DNA of 64,000 bases, from the NCBI GenBank assembly GCA_016342745.1, contig JAEINT010000017.1:1-64000 (forward strand), in the 5' to 3' direction. Position numbers and translations under genes: made by a program. Positions 34,553 through 42,991 of the stretch are shown in pieces (the stretch's first letter is position 1; every line of letters starts with the position of its first letter). Origin of the DNA: Labilibaculum sp. GTDB lineage: Bacteria > Bacteroidota > Bacteroidia > Bacteroidales > Marinifilaceae. Under the pieces are notes generated by a model that searched no databases, had not been told where the DNA came from, and saw only the letters and a list, made by a program, of their open reading frames with translations.

Positions 34553-35167
34553 ATGGCAAACGACAAAATATATCTTTATCCGATTTGGATCCGAATTTGG
34601 CATTGGCTAAACGCAGTATTATTTATAACGTTGATGATTACTGGAATTAGTATGCAGTATTCCAATCCAGAAAATCCATTGTTGGTTTCATTCGAACTAT
34701 CCGTTCAATTGCATAACCTATGTGGAATTTTAATAAGTATCAACTATTTACTATTCTTCATTGGTAACCTATTTACTTCAAATGGAAAACAGTACAAAAT
34801 GAAAACGAAAGGGCTGTTTACCAGACTATATGAACAAAGTATTTTCTATTTGTTCGGTATGTTTAAAAAACAAGATGCCCCCTATCCTATTTCTGTAGAG
34901 AATAAGTTTAATCCACTTCAGCGATTTATTTATGCTACAGCAATGTATGTAGGTTTTCCGATCATAATCGTTAGTGGTTTAGCATTGTTTTTTCCAGAAA
35001 TTATAATTCCACAAATCTTTGGCATTAGTGGCATATTAGTAACTGCTTTGCTTCATGCAGTTATTGGATTTATTTTATCTCTATTCTTATTTATCCATTT
35101 ATATGTTTGCACAATAGGAAGCTCAATAAGTAGCAATTTCAAAAGCATGATAACAGGCTGGCATTAG
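34553..35167 (+). CDS. Four-helix cytochrome b subunit (HupC/FdnI-like)
   Basis: A 204-residue protein with four TM helices (about 10-34, 50-71, 125-148, 158-186). Candidate heme ligands are His17 in WIRIWHWLN, His54 in VQLHNLCG, His168 and His182 in the last helix, enough for two b hemes. This is the pattern of di-heme b subunits that exchange electrons between menaquinol and periplasmic partners. Translation is coupled with the seven-heme cytochrome (1-nt gap). A strong terminator follows at 35191-35217. Confidence 0.92.
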   Translation: MANDKIYLYPIWIRIWHWLNAVLFITLMITGISMQYSNPENPLLVSFELSVQLHNLCGILISINYLLFFIGNLFTSNGKQYKMKTKGLFTRLYEQSIFYLFGMFKKQDAPYPISVENKFNPLQRFIYATAMYVGFPIIIVSGLALFFPEIIIPQIFGISGILVTALLHAVIGFILSLFLFIHLYVCTIGSSISSNFKSMITGWH

Positions 35168-35190
35168 AATAAACAACAATCAAAAAGCAG

Positions 35191-35217
35191 AACCGAACGA
35201 TTTCGTTCGGTTTTTTT
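35191..35217 (+). terminator. Terminator after the cytochrome b gene
   Basis: AACCGAACGA loop TT TCGTTCGGTT, followed by seven T. A perfect 9-10 bp stem, 23 bp after the stop. Confidence 0.92.
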
Positions 35218-35261
35218 GTTAAAAAAATCCTAAGACATTATTATTTTACAAATAAGATAGA

Positions 35262-35269
35262 TATTTTTG
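35262..35269 (+). promoter_or_regulatory. Candidate -7 element of the metal-uptake operon
   Basis: TATTTTTG matches TAnnTTTG. It lies about 110 bp before the first gene of the copper-type module and just after the preceding terminator. No TTTG is found at the expected upstream spacing. Confidence 0.25.
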
Positions 35270-35380
35270 CCAAATTGAATTTCAACAATTTTCAAAAAAA
35301 AAGTCAATTCTAGTTCACCCTTTTGCAAGAATTAAATGTCTTTACATTAGAAGAACATGAAATAAGGCAATATTATTTAG

Positions 35381-35830
35381 ATGAAGCAACCAATAAAAAA
35401 TATCATTTCCATGGTTTTGCTGGTATTTTACCTTGCAGGCTTTTGTGGTATTCATTTATTGAAGCACAGCTGTTCATCATGTGATCATTCTAGCATACAA
35501 ATAGCTCAAAATGAGAATTCTGAAACAAATCATAAAAATTGCACCTGTGGCGAACACGATCATTCCAAAGATAATTCTCAAACGAAAATTGATGATAATC
35601 AAAATACAATTTGCTGTGATTACGAATTGATTTACCTTAAGAATAGTCCTACAACTATCTTAACGAAACAAAATAAGGCTCCATTGGCGAATGAAAATAT
35701 TCTATTCATTCAGCCGAGTTTTAATTTTCTAGCCATTCAGACAGAGACAAATCTCACAGAGAATACAAAGTTTTACCTTCTTAAGCATTCAGGAACTGAT
35801 CTGGATCTTCTTTGTACCTATCTGTGTTGA
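35381..35830 (+). CDS. HYC_CC_PP-like Cys/His-rich secreted protein
   Basis: A 149-residue protein with an N-terminal hydrophobic helix (about 7-28), then clusters of potential metal ligands: HLLKHSCSSCDHSS, NHKNCTCGEHDHSK and TICCDYEL. It matches the small HYC_CC_PP proteins that precede TonB receptors and HMA-domain proteins in Bacteroidota. The His/Cys motifs suit copper or another soft metal, in the periplasm or at the inner membrane. The last Cys is the final residue. It is followed after 131 bp by the TonB receptor gene on the same strand. Function is inferred from motif and context. Confidence 0.75.
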   Translation: MKQPIKNIISMVLLVFYLAGFCGIHLLKHSCSSCDHSSIQIAQNENSETNHKNCTCGEHDHSKDNSQTKIDDNQNTICCDYELIYLKNSPTTILTKQNKAPLANENILFIQPSFNFLAIQTETNLTENTKFYLLKHSGTDLDLLCTYLC

Positions 35831-35961
35831 TTCAAAACCAATTTCATTCCACACATCTATCTAATCGGTAGATTCTTAAACCAATACGCAATATTATTTT
35901 AAAATTAATTGGGATAAGTGCAGCATTAACATGCTCTATACTTATGTCAGAATGTACTATT

Positions 35962-38181
35962 ATGAAAATTAAAATACTTACAGTACTACTCTCTATCTTA
36001 CCATTATTATCATTTGGTGTGATTATTAAAGGTAAGATTATTGAAAAATCATCGGCTGGAGAAATTGTGGCACTTCCTGGAGCTTCTATATTTTGGAAAA
36101 ATACGAATATAGGAACCGCAGCAGATGTAAATGGACATTTTGAGCTAGCATCGAGTGTGAAATCCAATACATTGGTTGTTCAATTTGTTGGATATACTTC
36201 TAAAGAAATTAAGCTAGATGATATTAATAAAGACGAAATTATTATTGAATTAGTGCCAAATATTAATCTAAACGAAGTAACTGTTTCCAAGAGAAAATTA
36301 GGAACAGTTTTAGATCGAGATAATCCAATTCAATCACAAAGTATTACCGGAGCAGAACTTTGCAAAGCTGCATGTTGTAATTTGTCGGAAAGCTTCGAAA
36401 CCAATGCTTCTGTAGATGTTTCGTATGCAGATGCGGCAACTGGCGCAAAATCTATCAAACTACTTGGTCTTACAGGGAAATATATTGAAATGATGACCGA
36501 GAAGAATCCCAATTTTAAAGGATTGGCTTCGGTTTATGGAATGGTTTACGTTCCAGGTCCTTGGATGCAATCAATACAAGTATCCAAAGGTGTTGGTTCT
36601 GTAATTAACGGCTATGAGTCTATAACAGGACAAATAAATATTGAATATCATAGACCACAAACTGCCCCAAAATTCTATATCAATACCTATGCAAATAGCA
36701 TGGGAATGTCGGAAATAAATTTAATCTCTGGAATTAAGTTATCGCCTAAATTATCAACAGCAATTTTAGCTCACGGACAAGATAACAACCGAAAGATCGA
36801 TCACAACAATGACAATTTCCTTGATGATCCAATGGTTCGTCAGTATAATTTTGTAAATCGTTGGAATTGGGAAGTTAGCAAAAATTTCAAAGCTCAATTT
36901 GGAGTGAAATTTATTGACGAACTGCGTATTGGTGGACAAAAAGGCTATAATGAAAATCAAATAAATGATCTGAACAATGCATATCGTATTAATATTGATA
37001 CACGTAGATATGAAGCCTTTGCCAAATTCGGTTATTTATTTCCAAAGGATGATGATAAAAGCATTGCTTTGATTACCAACTTTTCATCTCATGAACAAAA
37101 TTCTTTTTACGGACTGCGAAATTATAATGCAGATCAAAAGTATCTATATGCGAATTTACTGTTCCAATCTTATATTGGAAACCTAAAACATAAATACACT
37201 GCAGGACTATCCTATGTTTACGATGACTTTAAGGACTATTTGACTGGAGATAACTTAGGAACCAACAAAACTGAGAAAGTTGCTGGTGCGTACATAGAAT
37301 ACACCTATTTGCCCGATGATAAAATTACTTTGCAAACTGGATTACGATATGATGATCACAATCTTTTTGGTGGATTTGTAACTCCTCGCGTACATTTTAG
37401 ATATCAATTTGCACCTAAATCTACAATCCGATTAGCTGCAGGAAGTGGACGAAGAACTTCAAATCCCATCGCTGAAAATAGTTTTCTTTTAGCTTCAAAC
37501 CGATCAATTGCAATAGATGATGATTTGAAACAAGAAAAAGCATGTAATTTTGGACTTAGCATGACACAATATTTCAATTTATTTGGAAAAGGATTTACAG
37601 CTTCTGCTGATTTCTACAGAACAACATTTAACAATCAAATTATTACTGATTTAGACCAAACTGTTAACGAGGTTCAATTTTATAATTTGGATGGAAAATC
37701 ATGGGCCAATAACTATCAAGTTGAAATAAAATTCGAGCCAATCAAAAGACTAGATGTCACCACTGCGATTCGTTTTTCTGATGTGAAAGCTGATATCAAT
37801 AATGAATTTAGAAAAGTTCCTTATGTGAATCGTTACAAAGGTTTGATTAATTTATCATACGCCACGAATTTTAACAAATGGCAATTCGATTTCACAACAC
37901 AATTTAATGGAGATATGAGAATTCCTTCGACCCAAGAAAATCCAAGTGAATTTCAGCGAAGGGAAAAATCTCCAGCTTATGCACTACTAAACGCACAAAT
38001 CACAAAACGATTTAGAATTTGGGAGCTATATTTGGGAGCTGAAAACCTAAGTAATTACACTCAAAAACATCCAATTATTGGAGCTGATAATCCTCATGGT
38101 GAATATTTTGATGCTTCTATGATATGGGGACCAATACAGGAACGTAAATTCTATTTAGGAATCCGTTTAACGATAGAGTAA
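35962..38181 (+). CDS. TonB-dependent receptor, probable copper/heavy-metal type
   Basis: An outer-membrane receptor of about 739 residues. A longer frame begins at 35944, but the Met at 35962 opens a clean signal peptide (MKIKILTVLLSILPLLSFG), so I prefer it. Order: carboxypeptidase-regulatory-like domain (about 20-100), plug with a Cys motif CKAACCNLSE (Cys140, Cys144 and Cys145 counted from 35944), then a 22-strand barrel with an aromatic-ended last strand. The Cys-rich plug and the flanking HYC_CC_PP-like and HMA genes support a metal substrate, most likely copper. No TonB-energised domain partner is encoded here. Confidence 0.92.
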   Translation: MKIKILTVLLSILPLLSFGVIIKGKIIEKSSAGEIVALPGASIFWKNTNIGTAADVNGHFELASSVKSNTLVVQFVGYTSKEIKLDDINKDEIIIELVPNINLNEVTVSKRKLGTVLDRDNPIQSQSITGAELCKAACCNLSESFETNASVDVSYADAATGAKSIKLLGLTGKYIEMMTEKNPNFKGLASVYGMVYVPGPWMQSIQVSKGVGSVINGYESITGQINIEYHRPQTAPKFYINTYANSMGMSEINLISGIKLSPKLSTAILAHGQDNNRKIDHNNDNFLDDPMVRQYNFVNRWNWEVSKNFKAQFGVKFIDELRIGGQKGYNENQINDLNNAYRINIDTRRYEAFAKFGYLFPKDDDKSIALITNFSSHEQNSFYGLRNYNADQKYLYANLLFQSYIGNLKHKYTAGLSYVYDDFKDYLTGDNLGTNKTEKVAGAYIEYTYLPDDKITLQTGLRYDDHNLFGGFVTPRVHFRYQFAPKSTIRLAAGSGRRTSNPIAENSFLLASNRSIAIDDDLKQEKACNFGLSMTQYFNLFGKGFTASADFYRTTFNNQIITDLDQTVNEVQFYNLDGKSWANNYQVEIKFEPIKRLDVTTAIRFSDVKADINNEFRKVPYVNRYKGLINLSYATNFNKWQFDFTTQFNGDMRIPSTQENPSEFQRREKSPAYALLNAQITKRFRIWELYLGAENLSNYTQKHPIIGADNPHGEYFDASMIWGPIQERKFYLGIRLTIE

Positions 38182-38219
38182 AACAAACATTTAATAATAG
38201 GAACAATAAAATTATAAAG

Positions 38220-38534
38220 ATGAAGCAAATAACTAAAAACCTAAAGACGGCCATTATGGCTTTAAGCTTAGTTGTATTAACCACTATTGCTTTTGCAGGA
38301 AACAAAGATGTAAAAAAAGTAGATACAGTTGTTTTTAAAGTTGAAATGGACTGTATGGGATGTGCTGGGAAAATTGAGAAAAATTTACCTTACGAAAAAG
38401 GGGTAAAAGACTTCAAAGTTGATTTTAAGAATCAAAAAGTTAGCATTACTTATAAAGCGGACAAAACGAATAAAGACAACTTAAAAAAAGCAATTGAAAA
38501 ATTAAAATTTAAAGTGGAAGAAATAAAAGGGTAA
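38220..38534 (+). CDS. Secreted heavy-metal-associated (HMA) domain protein
   Basis: A 104-residue protein with a signal peptide (about 1-27, ending at TIAFAGNK) and one HMA domain. The metal loop is Cys45-Met-Gly-Cys48 in MDCMGCAGKIEKNL, the MxCxxC-type motif that binds Cu(I) or similar ions. The ferredoxin-like fold is complete (VKDFKVDFKNQKVSITYK, then a helix and a final strand). As a periplasmic chaperone it may take the metal from the TonB receptor encoded 38 bp upstream. A terminator follows at 38563-38590. Confidence 0.93.
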   Translation: MKQITKNLKTAIMALSLVVLTTIAFAGNKDVKKVDTVVFKVEMDCMGCAGKIEKNLPYEKGVKDFKVDFKNQKVSITYKADKTNKDNLKKAIEKLKFKVEEIKG

Positions 38535-38562
38535 TGATTTCACATCTTTAAAATACTATTTT

Positions 38563-38590
38563 TAAAACCGAGAATTTTCTCGGTTTTTTT
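38563..38590 (+). terminator. Terminator of the metal-uptake operon
   Basis: AAAACCGAGAA, loop TT, TTCTCGGTTTTTTTT: a stem of about 10 bp with a T-run, 29 bp after the HMA gene. Confidence 0.9.
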
Positions 38591-38661
38591 TGTGCTACAA
38601 CTTTAAGATCGTTCATTCTACCCTCTAGAAACGATTAAGCTAATTTTCTGTTATCATGCAA

Positions 38662-38691
38662 TAAAAAAAACCACTCATTTTAGGAGTGGTT
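38662..38691 (-). terminator. Terminator of the DUF4332 operon
   Basis: On the minus strand AACCACTCC, loop TAAAAT, GAGTGGTT, then eight T. It lies 21 bp beyond the stop at 38712. Confidence 0.88.
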
Positions 38692-38711
38692 ATTTCAAAT
38701 TTGAGCGTAAT

Positions 38712-39119
38712 TTAATAAGTTACCATAGGTGGTAAATTCTTCGCTTGTTCAATAAACCCCTCAATCTGACCCTCTCCAGGAACAACTCTAGTAACTTTCT
38801 TTTCTGCATGAACTTCACACAACTTAGAATGCAAATTTTCAGCATTTCGATTACGTAATTCTTTTACAGTATCAACACCTGACACTTTTAATAACTCTGC
38901 GAATTGACTTCCAATACCCTTAATTCGGAATAAATCTGCCATATTAACAAAATCAAGAATTTTGCCTTCATCAATACCACTTTCAGTAGCTATAGATTTT
39001 CTACCAGCTTTAGTACAACCTTTTTTTAGCAAAGCATCTACAGTGCTTATGCCAGTTTTTTCTAATTTTGACGAGTAAGCAGGCCCTATGCCTTCAATTT
39101 CTGAAATCTTTTTTGCCAT
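38712..39119 (-). CDS. DUF4332 helix-hairpin-helix protein
   Basis: A 135-residue soluble protein with two HhH-like units: EIEGIGPAYSSKLEKTGIST (about 6-25) and MADLFRIKGIGSQFAELLKV (about 60-79). The GIG turns are typical of non-specific DNA-backbone contacts. This matches DUF4332. It could bind DNA or act as a polymerase-like processivity part, but no enzyme domain is present. It starts 11 nt after the DUF937-like gene and is the second gene of that pair. Confidence 0.82.
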   Translation of the reverse strand: MAKKISEIEGIGPAYSSKLEKTGISTVDALLKKGCTKAGRKSIATESGIDEGKILDFVNMADLFRIKGIGSQFAELLKVSGVDTVKELRNRNAENLHSKLCEVHAEKKVTRVVPGEGQIEGFIEQAKNLPPMVTY

Positions 39120-39130
39120 CTTTTTAAAAA

Positions 39131-39568
39131 TTAAAAATTAAACTTATCTTTTAACATTCCTCCTAATTTTTCTTTAACACTGTCCCCAACTAAATCACCT
39201 AACAAATCTTTTACCCCTTCGTCGCTATCAGTTGGTGCTTCTTCTTTATTATTGATGAATTTAAATACCATTGGAATTATTGCCGAACTAATCATCTTAG
39301 ACATTGTATCACTAACTCCAAGCTTTGAAATCAAACTAGAGCCATATTTTGAAGTAATAGATGTTATTAACGAACTAGATCCTCCTCCAGAAAAGGCACT
39401 TGTTATATCTCCAATATTTCCAGATGTAAAAGAATCTGTAAGTCCACCAAGAATACTATCCTTAGCTAAATCCAATGCTTTTTCACTTTTATTAGAAGGT
39501 AAACCCATTCCTTCCAGTAAACCTGCCCCTTCACTACTAAGTGCTTTACTTATTAAATCTTTAATCAT
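39131..39568 (-). CDS. DUF937/YidB-like protein
   Basis: A 145-residue protein with Gly/Ser-rich helical repeats: ILGGLTDSFTSGNIGDITSA, then SSSLITSITSKYGSSLISKL and VSDTMSKMISSAIIPMVFKF. This small-residue helical pattern resembles DUF937/YidB proteins. There is no signal peptide. The acidic linker EEAPTDSDEGVKDL precedes a C-terminal helix. The role is unknown; co-transcription with a HhH protein is the only contextual hint. Confidence 0.65.
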   Translation of the reverse strand: MIKDLISKALSSEGAGLLEGMGLPSNKSEKALDLAKDSILGGLTDSFTSGNIGDITSAFSGGGSSSLITSITSKYGSSLISKLGVSDTMSKMISSAIIPMVFKFINNKEEAPTDSDEGVKDLLGDLVGDSVKEKLGGMLKDKFNF

Positions 39569-40005
39569 TATGTTTATTTATTATCGAATTAACTATATTA
39601 ATTCAGCATTAAAACATGCAGTCATTTAATTTGCCTTCAAACAATATTGATGGTATCTATGGAATACTCAAAATGCTTTCATGCAATCAGAGAACTTAAG
39701 TCTTGTTTCAATATTGTGAAACGAGAGGATCACTAATTATTTTTATCGATTTGAAGAATTATGGGTATTGAATTTGTGAACAAATAATACTTTCCATAAA
39801 GTTCTTTAAGAGAATTCTCAAGGATCATGCATTATTTTCGAAGCACGATTTGAAGGCGGATCAAATAACTAAAAACAATTCAAGTTCTATTTCAACTCTT
39901 TCGTTACTAATAGTTTTGCAAAAGTATTTAGTTTATTTAGACTAATTTAATTAAATTTAGTAGTATAAAAAAATAAAAATTAACTCGCCTTAAAGAAGAA
40001 TACAC
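39569..40005. other. Gene-free intergenic region
   Basis: Between divergent genes. The largest ATG-led frame I can see (from 39617, about 27 codons) has no recognisable features. AT-rich sequence near 39900-39990 includes a TTTTG and a TAATTTAA block at 24-nt spacing, outside the promoter consensus. No repeat or RNA is recognised. Confidence 0.5.
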
Positions 40006-41508
40006 ATGACAAAAGAAACTACATTATTAATTGGAGGTGTTATGGTTGATTCCACTCCAATTGATGGGCAAAGAGTGACATTATCCGCAAAATCATTAAA
40101 CAGACATGGATTAATCTCAGGTGCTACCGGAACAGGAAAAACAAAATCTTTACAAGTTTTGATTGAGGAACTTTCCGGAATAGGTGTACCCTCTTTAGTT
40201 ATGGATATTAAAGGTGACATTAGTGGTTTGGGTGCAAAAGGCAGTACAAACAAGATAATTGAAAAACGTGCACATCATATTCAAATGGATTGGATTGGGA
40301 AAGGCTTTCCAATCGAATTCATGAGCATATCAGAAGAACCCGGCGTATCTCTTAAAAGCACCATATCTGAATTTGGACCAGTAATTTTAAGCAAAATTCT
40401 CTCTCTAAATGACACGCAAACATCTCTTCTGTCAATTCTCTTTCTGTTCTGCGATGATAAAAAACTCCCCTTACTTGATTTGGACGACTTAAAAACAGTT
40501 CTTCGATATGCTGCTGGAGAAGGAAAATCTGAAATTCAAAAAACATACGGATTGGTACCGATCAATTCAGCACACGCTGTCATGCGAAGAATAACGCAAT
40601 TGGAACAACAAGGTGGAAATAGAATATTTGGAGAACCTTCATTCGATGTAGATGACTTATGTAAGACAGATGAAAATGGATTGGGCATGGTAAATATTAT
40701 ACGTTTAACGGATGTTCAATCAAAACCAGCATTATTCTCTGCCTTTATGATGGCTTTACTTGCTGAGGTTTTTGAAGTGTTTCCTGAAAAAGGAGATGTC
40801 GATAAACCTGAATTAATGATATTTATTGATGAAGCTCATTTAATATTCAAAAATGCATCCAAAGAACTTCTTAATCAGCTGGATACTATTATAAAATTAA
40901 TTCGCTCTAAAGGAATTGGAGTTGTTTTTATTACACAAACACCTGATGATATTCCAGAAAATATTCTTAGTCAACTTGGCTTTAAAATTCAGCATGCCTT
41001 AAGAGCGTTCACGGCAAAAGATCGGAAAGCAATTAAGCTACTATCCCAAAATTTCCCAGAAAGTGATGTTTACGACGTTGAAAATCTTATTACTGAACTT
41101 GGTATTGGAGAAGCTTTAATCTCCTCACTTGATCGTAAAGGAAGACCAACGCCGTTGGTTCATTCTTTAATGCGTCCACCCTATTCTAGGATGGATATAC
41201 TAGAATCCGTAGAAATTAAAACCATTATAAAAGATTCAAAATTAATTGCTAAATACAACAAAGAAATAAATCGCGAAAGCGCCCATGAGATATTGATGGA
41301 GCGAATCGAACAAATGCTTGAAAAGGATGAAGAAGATAAAGAAGAAAAAAACAGACGTAAGGCAAGACCAAGAACAAAGAGAAGAGAAAAAAATCAGTTT
41401 GAAAAAATTATGAGCAGTTCAATTGGTACTACAATCGTTAGAGAACTTACTAGAGGTATTTTAGGCGTTTTTGGCATTTCAACAAGCACAAGAAGAAGAA
41501 AAAGATAA
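40006..41508 (+). CDS. HerA-like helicase/ATPase (DUF853, YjgR type)
   Basis: A 500-residue cytosolic ATPase of the HerA/FtsK superfamily. Walker A is GATGTGKT (residues 39-46). Walker B is LMIFIDEAH (270-278, Asp275, Glu276). A sensor-like stretch GVVFITQTPDDIPENILSQL follows. The C terminus (about 430-500) is highly charged and basic (RRKARPRTKRREKNQ), suiting nucleic-acid contact. DUF853 proteins are stand-alone relatives of the end-resection helicase HerA; no NurA nuclease is nearby. Length is typical. Monocistronic, ending at a bidirectional terminator. Confidence 0.93.
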   Translation: MTKETTLLIGGVMVDSTPIDGQRVTLSAKSLNRHGLISGATGTGKTKSLQVLIEELSGIGVPSLVMDIKGDISGLGAKGSTNKIIEKRAHHIQMDWIGKGFPIEFMSISEEPGVSLKSTISEFGPVILSKILSLNDTQTSLLSILFLFCDDKKLPLLDLDDLKTVLRYAAGEGKSEIQKTYGLVPINSAHAVMRRITQLEQQGGNRIFGEPSFDVDDLCKTDENGLGMVNIIRLTDVQSKPALFSAFMMALLAEVFEVFPEKGDVDKPELMIFIDEAHLIFKNASKELLNQLDTIIKLIRSKGIGVVFITQTPDDIPENILSQLGFKIQHALRAFTAKDRKAIKLLSQNFPESDVYDVENLITELGIGEALISSLDRKGRPTPLVHSLMRPPYSRMDILESVEIKTIIKDSKLIAKYNKEINRESAHEILMERIEQMLEKDEEDKEEKNRRKARPRTKRREKNQFEKIMSSSIGTTIVRELTRGILGVFGISTSTRRRKR

Positions 41509-41530
41509 AGAAATGAATGACCTGTAAAAG

Positions 41531-41560
41531 AAAAATCCTGACTTTCGAGTCAGGATTTTA
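41531..41560. terminator. Bidirectional terminator between herA-like and cytochrome genes
   Basis: AAAATCCTGAC, loop TTTC, then GAGTCAGGATTTT: a stem of about 10 bp with A/T tails on both sides, between convergent genes. Confidence 0.85.
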
Positions 41561-41590
41561 TATTTTTATATAAGTTAAAAAAAAAGTTTA

Positions 41591-42643
41591 TTAATCGAAA
41601 ATTGCAATAGATTCTACTAATAGAGCTTCTGTATAACCAGGATTATGAACTCCTAAACTTTGATCTTCTAATACCGTTTTATAATTGTACAAGGCTCCTG
41701 CTTGTTCAGCTGGATAAGTTGCTAAAACAATACTTCCACCTGCATCAAGCAATCCAGCAGTAGTAAGTTCCACTTTTAAATCATCAAGTAACCCTTGAAT
41801 CTTTGTCTGAAATCCATTATGGTCAAATGTTGTAAGAGAAGTATGACATTCTTGACAAGATTCGATAGTTGGTACCCAATCATGTGCTGCAACATTATCT
41901 TTATCTGCCATATGACATAGAACGCAAGCACCTGCTGTAGCATGAGTAGCTGTTCCAGCTGCTGGATAACTACCCGTTAAGGTTTCATATCCTGCAATAC
42001 CTGCAACCATGGTTGCTTGAGGAGAATGATGAGGACCATAACGAGAACTTGTTACAGCAAAATTACCATCTACATCTGCTACTGTTGGTCCTGTTCTTGG
42101 TTGATGACAATTAGCACACAAATTACTATTGTTACCAAAATCAAGTTCTGAATTTTTATCAATTAATAAAGCAACTGGAATACTTGTACTTAATGCATAA
42201 TCTTGTCCATCAGTTTCAAAATCGAACGAATCGTGAGTCGAATGACATGTATTACAAGTAATATTTGTTGGTAGTGGAATCGCAGCAGCAGTCGTATCCA
42301 TACCTGTTAATTGTGTTTCTATAAATCCCTCATGTGAATGACATTTAGCACAATTATATCTACCACCAGCATAATCCACTGTCAATGGGCTACCTGGATA
42401 AAAATTTTGACTACCACCATGAGTGGATGATTCGTATTGTGCCGTTATTGTAGTTTGCGTAGTTGTATTGTGACATGCTAAACAACTTGTTGTTCCGTCG
42501 GTACCATTGGTGCCATCTACCCCATCGGTTCCATCAGCACCTGCAGCACCCATCGGTCCTTCTTTTGTACAACTGGCTATTGTAAGAGAAATTGCAAAAA
42601 CTCCAATTCCTACAAACTGAAAAAATAAGCGAGTTTTTTTCAT
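41591..42643 (-). CDS. Hexaheme lipoprotein cytochrome with collagen-like stalk
   Basis: A 350-residue lipoprotein (lipobox TIASCTKE; lipidated Cys25). Residues 29-52 are eight Gly-X-Y triplets (GPMGAAGADGTDGVDG and onward), a collagen-like stalk. Six heme sites follow: Cys54-Cys57-His58 (CLACH), then CAKCH, CNTCH, CANCH, CVLCH and CQECH, plus extra His residues that may be distal ligands. The stalk would hold the heme domain away from the membrane, possibly outside the cell. Stand-alone gene with no enzymatic domain recognised; a respiratory or extracellular electron carrier is the likely role. Confidence 0.9.
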   Translation of the reverse strand: MKKTRLFFQFVGIGVFAISLTIASCTKEGPMGAAGADGTDGVDGTNGTDGTTSCLACHNTTTQTTITAQYESSTHGGSQNFYPGSPLTVDYAGGRYNCAKCHSHEGFIETQLTGMDTTAAAIPLPTNITCNTCHSTHDSFDFETDGQDYALSTSIPVALLIDKNSELDFGNNSNLCANCHQPRTGPTVADVDGNFAVTSSRYGPHHSPQATMVAGIAGYETLTGSYPAAGTATHATAGACVLCHMADKDNVAAHDWVPTIESCQECHTSLTTFDHNGFQTKIQGLLDDLKVELTTAGLLDAGGSIVLATYPAEQAGALYNYKTVLEDQSLGVHNPGYTEALLVESIAIFD

Positions 42644-42991
42644 AATCGAGAATATAAGATTTAAATTTAGTAGTTATTTTATTGGTTATAAGAAGTTCCA
42701 TCCTTATACCTATTAAATATATAAGAATGTAAAAACCTTATCAATAAAAGGATAGCGAGATTTATAAACGGGAATAAAGAGGTTTACTTTGTTTAAAAAA
42801 CGAGAAATTTGGTTTTAAAATCGATTTTTATCTTTACAATTTCGATCTATGTCGACTCTTTTTTCTCTGGTCAAAAAAAAATCCACGAAAGTGCACTAAA
42901 TACAACAGAAGTAAGGATTTAGTATTGAATTAACAGCATAAAAAAAACCGGCTACTACCGGCTTTTTATTGATTATAAATAAAGATAATTA
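42644..42991. other. Intergenic region with a terminator
   Basis: This 348-bp stretch between two minus-strand genes is AT-rich, without a coding frame of note. It holds the butyrate kinase terminator at its right end. A TAAATTTA block near 42660 is one mismatch from the -7 consensus for the cytochrome gene, without a spaced TTTG. Confidence 0.5.
42941..42967 (-). terminator. Terminator of the butyrate kinase gene
   Basis: On the minus strand AAAAGCCGG, loop TAGTAG, CCGGTTTTTTTT, with one G-U pair. It lies 25 bp past the buk stop. Confidence 0.8.

Noticed and set aside
41591-42643. Gly-X-Y repeat as a possible assembly artefact or microsatellite
   Set aside because: The codons vary and the reading frame runs into six intact heme motifs, so it is real coding sequence.
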